Source: Archaeoglobus neptunius (GTDB taxonomy: Archaea; Halobacteriota; Archaeoglobi; Archaeoglobales; Archaeoglobaceae). Taken from it: a DNA stretch of 64,000 nucleotides. A model generated the notes under the pieces. It was not told where the DNA came from, searched no databases, and was given only the letters and a program-made list of their open reading frames with translations. The position numbers and the translations under genes were made by a program. The stretch's first letter is position 1, and every line of letters begins with the position of its first letter. Where the stretch lies: positions 109,899 to 173,898 of the forward strand of contig NZ_JAEKIW010000003.1 of assembly GCF_016757965.1 (NCBI RefSeq), in the 5' to 3' direction. This document shows positions 8,546 to 17,944 of this stretch, piece by piece.

Positions 8546-10017
8546 CTCGCAAGCAGTCTGCTCAGATCTTCACTTGTAACAATTCCGAGCACATTTCTCT
8601 TTGAGTCCACAACTGGAAGTGCCGAGATGCTGTTTTTCTCCATTTTCCTTGCTGCGATCTCAACAGGCTCCTCTGGAAACGTCACCACAACATTTTTTGT
8701 CATGACTTCTGAAACTGTGCCTGCCTTCTTCAGAGCGACGGCCTTTGCGACATCCCAGGATGTGACTATTCCTATAAGCTTGCCATCCTTCACGACCGGC
8801 AGGTGATTAACGCCCTTTTCAATGATAAGTTTTGCAGCATCCTCTATACCTGTATCAGGTGAGATTGTGAAGGCCTTAACCATCACACTCTTCACGACTC
8901 TGATCTCCCTCTGCCTCATAGGTTTGAAGACTTCTTCCCGCGGAATTCTGTCTACAGGACTCGTAAGCAGAAACTCACCTTTCTCTATCTGCCTTTTGAG
9001 CTCATTCATTATCCTTTCTGCCATGTAGAAACTCGACAACGGGGACGTTCTCACTTCCTCCCCGTTTATCTCAACCTTTCCGCTTATAAGCTCCTCATAG
9101 GTCACCTTTCTTACAACGGGCCTTCCCCTTCTTGCAACTCCGAAATCGAGTATTTTCGTTTCAATTTCACTGTTCCTAACTGCAGTAAACTTTGCCATTT
9201 CAGCATCCAGTATCGGAATTGGAATGCCTATACCCACAAATAGAGTGGCACCATATCCCGGGAAGTACGCACCTTTCATGTACTCCGGGTCCATTTCCCT
9301 GAGATTTCCTTTCACCATCAGTGTACCGTACGGTGGAGCGTGCTGAGTCCCTTCCCCGATAACGTATCCCTTGGCACCGCACAGGAATATCCTTGTTCCC
9401 ACCCCAATTGTACGGTATTCCGGATCGTTATTCAGCGGAGAGATCTCTCCTGTTCCGGCAAACGTTACATTCCCGAAGTTCGGGAGAAGTGTTCCCATGT
9501 AAGTTCTCAGAATTCTGTTTGAGCTGTTTGTGGCTGCATTATACCTCTGATAGGCATTTCTCGGATTCAGCATTACTGCCTGATTCACGTCATCCAGAGA
9601 AATTTCAGTGACAATCTCTTTTCTGGGATAACAGTCCGTTCCGTATGCTGTAGCTCTCAGCTCAACCTCCTTGCCCTCAACAAGCGTCTCGATTACATGC
9701 CCTCCTCCGTAGCCCTCTTCAGTTTCGGAAAGCTGGGTTGCTCCGAGATAAGCATCAACGGCAGCGACACCTGTATATGCCTCAACATCGTTAAGCCAGA
9801 CTCTTTGCATTTTTATCGGAGGATCGGAATGGCCAAAATTGAAAAACGCACCGCTCGAACACATTGCACCAAATGTTCCGGTTGTGACCACATCCACCTC
9901 CTTTGCTGCCTGCTCCGGACCAAGTTCAGCAACAATTTCCTTCATTTCCGCCGCTGTGACAACCCTTACATTTCCCTCTCTGATTTTCTGGTTTATCTCC
10001 TCTACCGACTTGACCAT
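8542..10017 (-). CDS. L-aspartate semialdehyde sulfurtransferase (DUF39/HcyBio) with CBS pair
   Basis: About 491 residues: a DUF39 homocysteine-biosynthesis domain (1 to about 365) with conserved cysteines (TFGAMCSSG, FLCGAKGYV, GTDCYP) and a C-terminal pair of CBS domains, about 370-490. The family converts aspartate semialdehyde plus sulfide equivalents to homocysteine in archaea lacking the usual route; the CBS pair may sense adenosyl compounds such as AdoMet. A TTG seven codons upstream is in frame, but the TATA box ends next to it, so the ATG at 10017 is chosen; that makes the transcript leaderless. Confidence 0.88.
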   Translation of the reverse strand: MVKSVEEINQKIREGNVRVVTAAEMKEIVAELGPEQAAKEVDVVTTGTFGAMCSSGAFFNFGHSDPPIKMQRVWLNDVEAYTGVAAVDAYLGATQLSETEEGYGGGHVIETLVEGKEVELRATAYGTDCYPRKEIVTEISLDDVNQAVMLNPRNAYQRYNAATNSSNRILRTYMGTLLPNFGNVTFAGTGEISPLNNDPEYRTIGVGTRIFLCGAKGYVIGEGTQHAPPYGTLMVKGNLREMDPEYMKGAYFPGYGATLFVGIGIPIPILDAEMAKFTAVRNSEIETKILDFGVARRGRPVVRKVTYEELISGKVEINGEEVRTSPLSSFYMAERIMNELKRQIEKGEFLLTSPVDRIPREEVFKPMRQREIRVVKSVMVKAFTISPDTGIEDAAKLIIEKGVNHLPVVKDGKLIGIVTSWDVAKAVALKKAGTVSEVMTKNVVVTFPEEPVEIAARKMEKNSISALPVVDSKRNVLGIVTSEDLSRLLAR

Positions 10018-10035
10018 GCTACTCCTGATGACGTC

Positions 10036-10050
10036 CAAGTATATAAATGT
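10036..10050 (-). promoter_or_regulatory. TATA box of the homocysteine operon
   Basis: On the minus strand the run ACATTTATATACTT is centred about 26 bases before the ATG at 10017. It rules out the in-frame TTG at 10038 as the start. Confidence 0.6.
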
Positions 10051-10109
10051 TTGTAATCTGAAATCAGTGTTAAATTACAAATAGTAATAAAGAAAATGAA
10101 AAAATATAA

Positions 10110-11006
10110 TTATTTTTTAATTCCATAGAAATCATACCACCCTCCTCTGCTCCCCGGCTTCAGCTTCTTGTCGCCGATATACCCAGAAAGCACCAGCTTT
10201 TTCAGCGTGTTTGGCGGAGCATAGTGCTTCTCTTTCGTCTCTTCGTAGAGATACTCGGCTATGTGCAGCGCTGTATCCAGGCCTATCAGGTCCATCAGCT
10301 CAAACGGTCCCATCGGGAAGCCAAAGGCAAGTCTGCACATTTCGTCAATTTCTCTAATTCCGCCAATTCCCATCTCAAAAAGTCTCACCGCTTCAACAAG
10401 CCACGAATTGATGAACCTAGTTGTGAAAAATCCCGGACCGTCTCCAGCTTCAATGGGTATCTTTCCAAATTTCCTCGACAGCTCAACGGTCAGGTCAAAT
10501 GTTTCATCAGAAGTTAAAGCGCCCCTCACTACCTCAATCAGCTTCATCACCGGAGCGGGATTGAACCAGTGCATTCCTATAAACCTGTCCTTCCTATCAA
10601 CGGCAGTTGCCAGATCGGATATCATTATTCCAGAAGTGTTGGAAGCAATTATCGCTTCCGGCTTGCAGATTTTGTCAAGCTGCGAGAATATTTTCTTTTT
10701 CAGATCTGCATTCTCCGTAACAGCCTCGATGATGAAATCTGCATCTTTAAGACTGTCAAGAGACGTTGAAGTCTTTATCCTTGCCATGCACGCCTTTGCA
10801 TCTTCTTCACTCATTTTTCCTTTCTCAACAAGTCTTTTCAGCCCGAAGGGTCCGGACTCAATCAGTTCCAGTGCTTTTTTCAGAACCTCCTCGCTGATGT
10901 CGACCAGTACCACCTCATATCCCGCCTTTGCTGCAACCTGAGCAATTCCATGCCCCATCACTCCAGCACCAACAACTCCAATAACTTTAACGTCTTCCAG
11001 TTTCAA
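10110..11006 (-). CDS. hbd: 3-hydroxyacyl-CoA dehydrogenase
   Basis: 298 residues with an N-terminal Rossmann fold (GVVGAGVMGHGIAQ), the NAD-binding acidic residue after the second strand (VVLVDIS), the catalytic histidine motif MHWFNPAPVMKL and the C-terminal dimerisation domain (GFPMGPFELMDLIGLD). It oxidises L-3-hydroxyacyl-CoA to 3-ketoacyl-CoA with NAD, in the cytoplasm. No enoyl-CoA hydratase domain is fused to it. The ribosome site ggaggtggtga precedes the ATG. It stands apart from the acyl-CoA operons at 44-58 kb but could serve the same pathway. Confidence 0.92.
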   Translation of the reverse strand: MKLEDVKVIGVVGAGVMGHGIAQVAAKAGYEVVLVDISEEVLKKALELIESGPFGLKRLVEKGKMSEEDAKACMARIKTSTSLDSLKDADFIIEAVTENADLKKKIFSQLDKICKPEAIIASNTSGIMISDLATAVDRKDRFIGMHWFNPAPVMKLIEVVRGALTSDETFDLTVELSRKFGKIPIEAGDGPGFFTTRFINSWLVEAVRLFEMGIGGIREIDEMCRLAFGFPMGPFELMDLIGLDTALHIAEYLYEETKEKHYAPPNTLKKLVLSGYIGDKKLKPGSRGGWYDFYGIKK

Positions 11007-11121
11007 ATCACCACCTCCTCTGAAATTTCAACTTATTAAAAAATACTTAAGGCTTCTTGTTTTTTTAAAAATTACATTCAGGTCAGGAAAGGATTAAGTA
11101 TGCAAAACTGAAAATTAACCA

Positions 11122-12066
11122 ATGGACTTCGGCCTACCACTGATTGCAGCTTTTGCAATTGCATTCGCAATAGGATCGAACGACACGAGCAATTCATTCG
11201 GAATCTGTGTTGGATGCGGATTGCTCACAATCAGAAGGGCGGTTTACATTCTCTTTATTCTCGTGCTGCTGGGATTTCTGTTTGGCGGGGGCAATGTGAT
11301 GCAAACAGTTGGCGGAAAAATTGTCGAGCTGAACGGAGTGATCGTTTCCATCTCCCTCATGATATCTTCTGCAGCAATTGTGGTGGCAAATTACCTACGT
11401 ACACCAGTTTCAAGTCATCAGGCCATAGTTATGAGTCTGATAGGCTCGGCCTTTGCACTGGGGAGGGAAATTGACCTATCAACCGTAACCAAGATAATTT
11501 TATCCTGGATAATATCCCCATTTGGTGCCCTTGCAATCTCCATTCTCATTTACTGGATTATGGAGCGCACCCTTTCTGGAAAACCTGCTCTGAAGGTTGA
11601 GAGAATTTTGAGGGTGTTTCTGCTGATTGGAGCCTCGGTAATCGGTTTCAATACAGGCGCTAATGAGCTCGCAACAGCCCTAGCTCCAGCAATATGGTTC
11701 GGAACTATGAGTGTTCTTGAAGGGGCCGTGGTTGGAGCCACAATGCTATTTTTGGGAGCGTGGTTTATCAGTGCGAGAGTTGCTGAGTCTGTTGGAAAGG
11801 GAATTACGGCTCTCGACCCATTTTCCGGTTTTGCTGCACAGTTCGCAGCGGGACTGACAGTTTTACTTTTCACGTACCTTGGTATGCCTGTGTCCACAAC
11901 ATACTGCACCGTGGGCTCGATTACGGGTGTAGGGCTGTACAAGGGATTCAAGGGGGTGAGATTCGCTTTTCTGAAAAGAATAATACTGAGCTGGATCTTC
12001 ACCCCATTTACCGCATTTTTCATCAGCTTCGCAGTTACAATTGCCGTTTCTCAATTAACCGCCTGA
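11122..12066 (+). CDS. pitA: Inorganic phosphate transporter, PiT family
   Basis: 314 residues, about nine to ten hydrophobic helices, with the two PiT signature repeats: GSNDTSNSFG near residue 18 and NTGANELATALAP near residue 175. PiT proteins carry phosphate with a cation into the cell. A PhoU-like regulator gene lies 1.3 kb downstream on the other strand, which supports a phosphate role. The last 32 bases overlap the convergent DUF72 gene. A TATA-like sequence (gattaagtatgc) lies about 24 bases before the start. Confidence 0.9.
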   Translation: MDFGLPLIAAFAIAFAIGSNDTSNSFGICVGCGLLTIRRAVYILFILVLLGFLFGGGNVMQTVGGKIVELNGVIVSISLMISSAAIVVANYLRTPVSSHQAIVMSLIGSAFALGREIDLSTVTKIILSWIISPFGALAISILIYWIMERTLSGKPALKVERILRVFLLIGASVIGFNTGANELATALAPAIWFGTMSVLEGAVVGATMLFLGAWFISARVAESVGKGITALDPFSGFAAQFAAGLTVLLFTYLGMPVSTTYCTVGSITGVGLYKGFKGVRFAFLKRIILSWIFTPFTAFFISFAVTIAVSQLTA

Positions 12067-12727
12067 ACCTCATTGCATCGTCAAACATGTGGATGTTGTT
12101 GAACATCACATAGCCGTCCTTATCTACCATCTCCGCCAGCTTTTCAAGTTCCTCATCCGTATACTTGTGCTTGTAATTAAAACCATGGAGCCTGAAGTAA
12201 ACAATCTCACCGTAAAGCTGACTGACAACAAACGGATCGACGACATGTACCAAATCCAGCTCCCTGCATGTTTTCTCGATGCTCTCTTCCCTCCATCCTC
12301 TCGGTTCAAAACCGAAGATGAAGTCCCTCTCGATGCAGTTAAAGAAGTCGCGCATGTTCTGCATGTTCTCCGCACTGTCCTTGAAGCTTTTTGGCGTCTG
12401 AAACAGTATGAATTTCGCTCTCAGAATTTTCGCAATGTTCCTTGTTACCTCCCAGGCTTCAAAAACCTCTCTGATTGGTTTGAAGAAGCCGCAATCTACC
12501 GCTTTAATCTTTGCTTTTCTGAAAGTTGGACTGGTTGGGGGATGCGTGATCACCTGCCACGCCTTCACCGTGAACTCGAAGTTTTCGGGGGCCATTTTTC
12601 TCCATTTTTCTGCAGTCCTTTCCGATGGGGGTTTGTAAAAGGTTTTTTGAACCTCCACCACTTCGAATGTCTGAAAATACCTGCTCATTCCAGTGGGAAA
12701 TCCGCAACACCCAACCTTAATGACCAT
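12035..12727 (-). CDS. DUF72 family protein
   Basis: About 230 residues beginning MVIKVGCCGFP, the usual opening of the DUF72 (YecE-like) family, which has a TIM-barrel fold and unknown function. Conserved landmarks include the TFYKPPS segment, FTVKAWQVITHP and a late RLHG motif. A start twelve codons upstream is possible, but the ATG at 12727 fits the family and lies about 25 bases after a TATA-like run on the minus strand. The end overlaps pitA convergently. Confidence 0.82.
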   Translation of the reverse strand: MVIKVGCCGFPTGMSRYFQTFEVVEVQKTFYKPPSERTAEKWRKMAPENFEFTVKAWQVITHPPTSPTFRKAKIKAVDCGFFKPIREVFEAWEVTRNIAKILRAKFILFQTPKSFKDSAENMQNMRDFFNCIERDFIFGFEPRGWREESIEKTCRELDLVHVVDPFVVSQLYGEIVYFRLHGFNYKHKYTDEELEKLAEMVDKDGYVMFNNIHMFDDAMRFRRLIEKRQL

Positions 12728-12776
12728 AATGCACATACACACCAATCTTAAAAACATTGTCAACTGATAACCAAAA

Positions 12777-12786
12777 GATATATATG
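12777..12786 (+). promoter_or_regulatory. TATA box of the Yip1-like gene
   Basis: AGATATATAT is centred 26 bases before the ATG at 12808 and there is no ribosome site between them, so the transcript should be leaderless. The interval is a divergent promoter shared with the DUF72 gene. Confidence 0.6.
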
Positions 12787-12807
12787 CTTTGAAATTTATT
12801 TGCTCCC

Positions 12808-13428
12808 ATGGATTTTCTCACGAATCCGGACAGATTCATGGAAAGGCAGAAAAGCGGAAGGTTTCTCTTACCGGTTTCCATTGTTGCCATCTCTGCCGTG
12901 ATATCATCGGCAACATCTTACGTTTTAATCCCGACGGTGGTTGAGGTCCTCAAAAAACAGCTCCAGGGAGCGGGCATTACGGGACAGCAGTTGGAGGCAG
13001 CGATTCAGATCACACAGATCAGCATGATTATTTCTCCTTTCATCGTGACTTTCATTGGCTGGCTAGTTATCTCTGCAATTCTGTACGTCATATCCGGGAT
13101 TCTTGGAGGAAACGGCAGTTTCTCGGACCTCACCAAGCTTGTGGCTTTTAGTTATATACCAGCTATAATCCTCAGCCCTGTGACATCCTATCTGGCAGTT
13201 GAGCAGACAAAGTACGCCCTTGCAGGAATTAAGGCCTATGCAATACCAACCGCCATTCTCACCATCTCTGTTGCTGCCTGGCAGGCTGTCTACTGGGCCT
13301 TTGCTGTCAAACATGCGAGAGATCTCGAACTCAGAAAGTCTGCAATGGCCAGCAGCATCGTTTTCATTGGCTACCTGTTACTGACTGCGTCCTCTCTGGT
13401 TTTCTCAGCTCTTTCAGGGACTCCCTAA
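12808..13428 (+). CDS. Yip1-domain membrane protein
   Basis: 206 residues with about five membrane helices and the short N-terminal TNPDRF motif followed by a charged stretch, as in archaeal Yip1/YIF1-like proteins. A paralogue with the same TNPDRFF opening lies at 18038-18688. Function unknown in archaea; the eukaryotic relatives act in membrane traffic. The last 65 bases overlap the convergent PhoU-like gene. Confidence 0.78.
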   Translation: MDFLTNPDRFMERQKSGRFLLPVSIVAISAVISSATSYVLIPTVVEVLKKQLQGAGITGQQLEAAIQITQISMIISPFIVTFIGWLVISAILYVISGILGGNGSFSDLTKLVAFSYIPAIILSPVTSYLAVEQTKYALAGIKAYAIPTAILTISVAAWQAVYWAFAVKHARDLELRKSAMASSIVFIGYLLLTASSLVFSALSGTP

Positions 13429-14371
13429 CCGACTTGTTGAAGGCTATTTCCCCTATTGACTTCATGTGTCTGCAGGCACTGAGTATTGTTTCCAGCGCCA
13501 GCCTGTAGTACACACTTCCCTTCATATTGCTCAGCAGTGTTTCTTCCAGCTCCTCAAGGTCTTCAATCGACTCCTCTGAGAGGGAAACATCCGAATTGAA
13601 GTAAGCGTTGGACAGCTTTTCGAAAGCCATTTTCAACTTTTCAAAGTACTTTTTCACCTCTTTAAGCTCATCAGACTTCATCTCTACTGCGTATGTGGAG
13701 AAATTGTACAGTGCATCTGATATCTCTTCAATCAGCTTTGCCACAGTTCTGATCCCGAGAATTAACCTTAATTCGTTCCATTTTGATGGACTGGAAAACT
13801 CCCTCACAAGTCTGTGTTCCTGTCTTACAGCCAGTAGATAAAGTCTGTCAGAATCTTTTTCTAGATTTTCAATATCTCTGAGGGCTTCTCGATCCCTCCT
13901 ATCAATCCCATCAAGAATGGTCGCTATCATGCTCTGGATGATCTGCGTCATTCTCCGCACTACACCGTATACATCAAAGTCTGTGGACGTGAGGCACTTC
14001 AAAACAATCCTGCCTTCACTTGCATCTATAATCTCCATGCCGATTAAATCCTTGACGATTTCGCCCATTCTGCTTACAGCCCTTGCATTTATCTTCCTGT
14101 CGGTTATCACAATTTCATCAATTCCCTGAAGGTAAAGGGCATATATGAACCTCCTGACAAACTTCTCATCAAGACTAGGAAGCTTGTCAATCTGAACGCT
14201 GGTGATCCTCGCAAATTCTCTGAAACTTTTTGGGTAGAGTGTGATTACGCTGTCCTCAACCTGAAGATAGATATCATCACCCTGCTTCAGTTCGTTCAGC
14301 TTCACCCAGTTCTTGGGCAGACTGACCATGTAACTTGAACCGCCTATCAACTGAAGTTTCCTAACCTCCAT
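13364..14371 (-). CDS. PhoU-like phosphate regulator with AbrB-type N-terminus
   Basis: 335 residues. Residues 1-48 are an AbrB/SpoVT-type DNA-binding hairpin (MEVRKLQLIGGSSYMVSLPK). The remainder is two helical PhoU domains (about 110-210 and 215-320) with acidic metal-binding helices. Archaeal proteins of this kind are thought to regulate phosphate uptake at the transcriptional level, and the PiT transporter is close by. The TATA-like ctttaaaatgc run just upstream makes the ATG at 14371 a leaderless start. Confidence 0.85.
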   Translation of the reverse strand: MEVRKLQLIGGSSYMVSLPKNWVKLNELKQGDDIYLQVEDSVITLYPKSFREFARITSVQIDKLPSLDEKFVRRFIYALYLQGIDEIVITDRKINARAVSRMGEIVKDLIGMEIIDASEGRIVLKCLTSTDFDVYGVVRRMTQIIQSMIATILDGIDRRDREALRDIENLEKDSDRLYLLAVRQEHRLVREFSSPSKWNELRLILGIRTVAKLIEEISDALYNFSTYAVEMKSDELKEVKKYFEKLKMAFEKLSNAYFNSDVSLSEESIEDLEELEETLLSNMKGSVYYRLALETILSACRHMKSIGEIAFNKSVRESLKELRKPERTQSVTGSQ

Positions 14372-14468
14372 TGATACATATGCATTTTAAAGGGTTAAAA
14401 TACGTTTTCCTTTTCAAGTGTCATACTCTTAGTTAAATATAAATGCAGACCAAAACATATAGTATTAT

Positions 14469-15323
14469 ATGTATAGGTATTATGAGCTGAAGGAGCTGGA
14501 GTCGAGGGCTCCGAAACTTTTTGGAATTCCAACCGGGACGAAGCTTGATGATATGTTTTTCAAGATTGAGAAAGAAGGTGACAGGTACGTTAAAAAACCT
14601 CTCGGAGGAATACCGCATCTCGCTGTTATAAACCTCACAGGGGTTCCGGATACGGGTAAGAGTTTGCTGGCAGAGCAGTTCGCAATAACACAGGCAAATG
14701 CTGGGTACAAAGTGCTTTACGTTACGGTCGAAAGTCCCGCAAACTTTCTCTATACAGCGATGAAGCAGAGAAGCGAAGCAATGGGAGTTGATTTCAGCAA
14801 AGTAGAGAGTAACATAGTCGTCATAGATGCAAGCGAGAGCGATGAACTCAGGGAAAATCCCAAAGCACTCATGGAAACCATGGCATACGCAATCAAGGAG
14901 AAAAAAGTTACGAACACCGTCATTGACAGCATTACTGGACTTTACGAGCATAAGGAAGTGATGGCAAGGCAGATCGTAAGGCAGTTTTACAACTTCATGA
15001 AAAGGTACCGACAAACCGGTGTTTTTGTATCCCAGAAGAGGTCTGCGCAGGCAAGCGAGACTGCAGAGGCTGCAGGTGGTTTGGCGGTTGCACACATAGT
15101 TGACGGAACCATAGTTCTCGACAAAAAGCTGATAGAGTCAAGATGGGACGTGAAACTGTACGGCCTGCCAATTGGCAGCGTTTTGAGGACGATAAGAATA
15201 GACGGATGCAGGATAGCCCCTCACGACCCAAGAACCTGGGTTTTTGAAATTAGCGAGATAGGTACGATTGAGATCACAGTCCCGCTTGATGAGTTCATCA
15301 GAAAATCCGCTGAAGAGCAGTAG
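14469..15323 (+). CDS. KaiC-domain ATPase, AF_0351 family
   Basis: 284 residues, one RecA/KaiC domain. Walker A is GVPDTGKS (near residue 58), Walker B is in NTVIDSITGL, and a SQKRSAQASETAEA segment fills the KaiC switch region. Single-domain KaiC proteins of this type occur with a fixed partner protein, present here as the next gene. They are presumed signalling or regulatory ATPases; the output is unknown. The TATA box (ttaaatataaa, 14433-14443) lies about 30 bases before the ATG and no ribosome site is seen. Confidence 0.85.
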   Translation: MYRYYELKELESRAPKLFGIPTGTKLDDMFFKIEKEGDRYVKKPLGGIPHLAVINLTGVPDTGKSLLAEQFAITQANAGYKVLYVTVESPANFLYTAMKQRSEAMGVDFSKVESNIVVIDASESDELRENPKALMETMAYAIKEKKVTNTVIDSITGLYEHKEVMARQIVRQFYNFMKRYRQTGVFVSQKRSAQASETAEAAGGLAVAHIVDGTIVLDKKLIESRWDVKLYGLPIGSVLRTIRIDGCRIAPHDPRTWVFEISEIGTIEITVPLDEFIRKSAEEQ

Positions 15324-15335
15324 GGGGTGATGGAA

Positions 15336-15941
15336 ATGGGATTTGAAGTTATCGCCAGGCCAAAAGGCGGAAATGTTGACAAAATGGCAGAAAAAGTTTT
15401 TTATGAAAGTATAAAACTACTTGGTGGTTTGAGGAGGCTGATCGAGTTCAGAAACCTGACGTGGCTGCCAAGCCTAGCAGAGGCAGCCTATGTTGTCGTC
15501 CTCAAAAATGAGACTTTGAAGACCTACGGAGAAATAGCAAGAGAGCTAGGAATAACGGAACAGACGGCAAAGAACATAGTAACTGCAGATGAGGAGGAGG
15601 TCATAAAATATCTGGAGGGTGAGCTTGAAGAGAGGCCGAAAGACCACATTGCAGGAGGAATTGCAAAAATGGCCTACAGAAGACTGAAAGAGGAAGGCAA
15701 GCTTGATACAGAAGAAATTGAAATCAGGCAGGAAGAGATGAATGTTCTGGACATAGACTGGGCGGTGCATGTTCTGGCGAAAGTCAGGGGGCTCGATTTC
15801 CCGGCTAGCAGAGAAGAGCTGGTGGAAAGGCTTGGCGGAATGATCATCAAAGGCAGAAAGATTGAGGACATCCTCGAGATGATTGAGTATCCAGTAAAAT
15901 CGCCTGCTGAACTCCTGCACAAGATTAAGCTTCAGCTCTGA
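15336..15941 (+). CDS. KaiC-partner regulatory protein (near-KaiC domain)
   Basis: About 201 residues. An internal helix-turn-helix-like segment (TYGEIARELGITEQTAKNIV, about 70-90) resembles the domain described next to archaeal KaiC-like genes (TIGR03879). The ATGs at 15330 and 15336 are both in frame with a GTG at 15327; the Shine-Dalgarno run gggggtga at 15324-15330 leaves five bases before 15336, which is chosen. It follows the KaiC gene directly and probably transmits its state to DNA or another protein. Direct DNA binding is inference. Confidence 0.75.
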   Translation: MGFEVIARPKGGNVDKMAEKVFYESIKLLGGLRRLIEFRNLTWLPSLAEAAYVVVLKNETLKTYGEIARELGITEQTAKNIVTADEEEVIKYLEGELEERPKDHIAGGIAKMAYRRLKEEGKLDTEEIEIRQEEMNVLDIDWAVHVLAKVRGLDFPASREELVERLGGMIIKGRKIEDILEMIEYPVKSPAELLHKIKLQL

Positions 15942-15978
15942 CCAAATATTTTTTTACAGTATCCCCAACAGAGTTTTC

Positions 15979-16953
15979 GTGGAGATTGTTACATACTCCA
16001 AAAATGTTTTTATTCCCCTCACACCAAACTGCCGTAATCGCTGTGCTTACTGCGGATATCGGAGTGATGAGCCAAAACTGATGAGTGAGGGCGAGGTCAG
16101 ATCTCTGCTTTCAAAAGCTTCCGGGGCAAAAGAGGCTTTGTTCACTTTTGGCGAGAGACCCGATGAGGCGTATCCAGAAATAAGAAGAATGCTAAAGGAG
16201 ATGGGGTATTCGGATTTTGTTGACTATATTGCTCACATGAACAAAATCGCTGTGAGGACTGGTTTTCTACCTCACACAAACGCTGGAATACTTTCAAAGA
16301 ATGAGCTGGCAAGATTGAAGGATTTGAATGCCAGCATGGGACTTATGCTTGAGCAGGCGGTGGAGCTGGAGTGTCACAGAGATAGCCCAGGAAAAAAGCC
16401 AGAAGTAAGAATAAAGATGATCAGAAACGCTGGAAGACTGGAGATACCATTCACCACCGGAATTCTCGTTGGAATTGGAGAAAGAAAATACGACAGACAG
16501 TATTCGCTTGAGGTAATTGCGGACTTACACAGCAATTACGGGCATGTTCAGGAGGTGATAATACAGAATTTCAAACCCAAGAAGGGGACGAGAATGGAGA
16601 ACAGTTCCCCACCAACAACTGAGGAAATGCTCGAAACTGTAAAGATCGCAAGAGAGATTCTGCCTGAAGACGTGGTGGTACAAATACCACCAAACCTAGT
16701 AGACGATATCTATCCCTTTGTAAAGGCCGGAGCCAGAGACGTCGGAGGCATATCAAATGTCACCCATGATTTCATAAACCCTGAATCACCATGGCCAGAA
16801 ATTGAGAGAATACAGAGCATGCTGAGGGGGGAGTTCGCACTGAAGGAGAGGTTATCACTCTATCCAAAATTCGTAAAGCTTAAATGGTATAGTACCATTC
16901 TTGAGCCGCTGATCGAGAAATATGCGGACGCTGATGGTTATGCTCGCCCTTGA
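15979..16953 (+). CDS. cofG: FO synthase subunit 1, radical SAM enzyme CofG
   Basis: 324 residues with the radical SAM cluster motif C-x3-C-x2-C in NCRNRCAYCGYR near residue 17 and the conserved TFGERPDEAYPE segment. CofG with CofH joins aminoribityluracil and a tyrosine-derived fragment to make FO, the deazaflavin core of F420. The start is GTG. The stop lies inside cofH, so the two are one operon. Confidence 0.93.
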   Translation: MEIVTYSKNVFIPLTPNCRNRCAYCGYRSDEPKLMSEGEVRSLLSKASGAKEALFTFGERPDEAYPEIRRMLKEMGYSDFVDYIAHMNKIAVRTGFLPHTNAGILSKNELARLKDLNASMGLMLEQAVELECHRDSPGKKPEVRIKMIRNAGRLEIPFTTGILVGIGERKYDRQYSLEVIADLHSNYGHVQEVIIQNFKPKKGTRMENSSPPTTEEMLETVKIAREILPEDVVVQIPPNLVDDIYPFVKAGARDVGGISNVTHDFINPESPWPEIERIQSMLRGEFALKERLSLYPKFVKLKWYSTILEPLIEKYADADGYARP

Positions 16954-17944
16954 TGACCTGCTCAAAAATCCCTTCGAAACTTTCAGAATTGCAGATGAGC
17001 TTAGAAAGGAGCTAGTGGGCGATACTGTAACCTACGTGGTCAACAGGAACATAAATTTCACCGACATCTGCATAAACAACTGCAAGTTCTGCTCATTCAG
17101 AAATAGAAAGAAATACCTCCTCACCCTTGAAGAGATAAAAAAGAAGGTGGAGGAGGCAGTGAAGTTCGGATGTACCGAACTGTGTATTCAGGGTGGTCTG
17201 CTTCCACACGCAGATGTTGAATTTTACGTCTCCATTCTTCAGGCTGTTAGGGATGTGGATAAAAAAATACACATCCACGCTTTTTCCCCGATGGAAGTTG
17301 TCCATGCTGCAAGAAACAGCGGCATGGACATTGAAGACGTGCTGAAAATCTTCAGGCAGGAAGGTTTGGGTTCCATGCCGGGAACAGCGGCAGAAATTCT
17401 TGATGACAAAATCAGAAGCCACATATGTCCTAAAAAGCTGAAAACAGCGGAATGGGTTAGAGTTATAAAAACAGCCCACAGAACCGGAATCCCGACAACG
17501 GCCACCATCATGTACGGACATATGGAAAGCTGGAACGAAAGAATCAACCATATTCTGCTGATCAAGAAGATACAACAGGAAACTGGAGGAATTACGGAAA
17601 TGATACCTCTGCCTTTTATGCATAAAAACAACGAGCTGGGCAGGCAGTACAAAGGTAGCTCCGGATTTGAGGATCTTTTAATGATAGCCATTTCCAGAAT
17701 ACTTCTCTACCCGGATATCAAGAACATTCAGGCCTCTTGGGTTAAGATGGGACCAAAGCTCGCCCAGGCTGCCCTGCATGTTGGTGCTAACGACTTAGGA
17801 GGCACGCTCATGGAGGAAAACATCTCAAAATCTGCTGGAGCTACAAGCGGAGAGTTCATGCCTCCTGACGAGCTGAGAGAGCTGATAAAAATCACAGGAC
17901 GGGTTCCCAAGCAGAGGGATACCCTGTACAACATACTGGATTAG
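16922..17944 (+). CDS. cofH: FO synthase subunit 2, radical SAM enzyme CofH
   Basis: 340 residues from the first ATG. The radical SAM motif is ICINNCKFCSFR, followed by LCIQGGLLPHADVEFY. CofH generates the tyrosyl-derived intermediate used by CofG. The start is uncertain: ATGs at 16922, 16934 and 16940 are all in frame and overlap the end of cofG; MLALDDLLKNPFETF at 16940 looks like the natural beginning. The last base touches a C/D box sRNA coded on the other strand. Confidence 0.92.
   Translation: MRTLMVMLALDDLLKNPFETFRIADELRKELVGDTVTYVVNRNINFTDICINNCKFCSFRNRKKYLLTLEEIKKKVEEAVKFGCTELCIQGGLLPHADVEFYVSILQAVRDVDKKIHIHAFSPMEVVHAARNSGMDIEDVLKIFRQEGLGSMPGTAAEILDDKIRSHICPKKLKTAEWVRVIKTAHRTGIPTTATIMYGHMESWNERINHILLIKKIQQETGGITEMIPLPFMHKNNELGRQYKGSSGFEDLLMIAISRILLYPDIKNIQASWVKMGPKLAQAALHVGANDLGGTLMEENISKSAGATSGEFMPPDELRELIKITGRVPKQRDTLYNILD

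Noticed and set aside
12089..12751. 220-codon open frame opposite the DUF72 gene
   Set aside because: It has no ribosome site or family and lies wholly antisense to a gene with clear family motifs.
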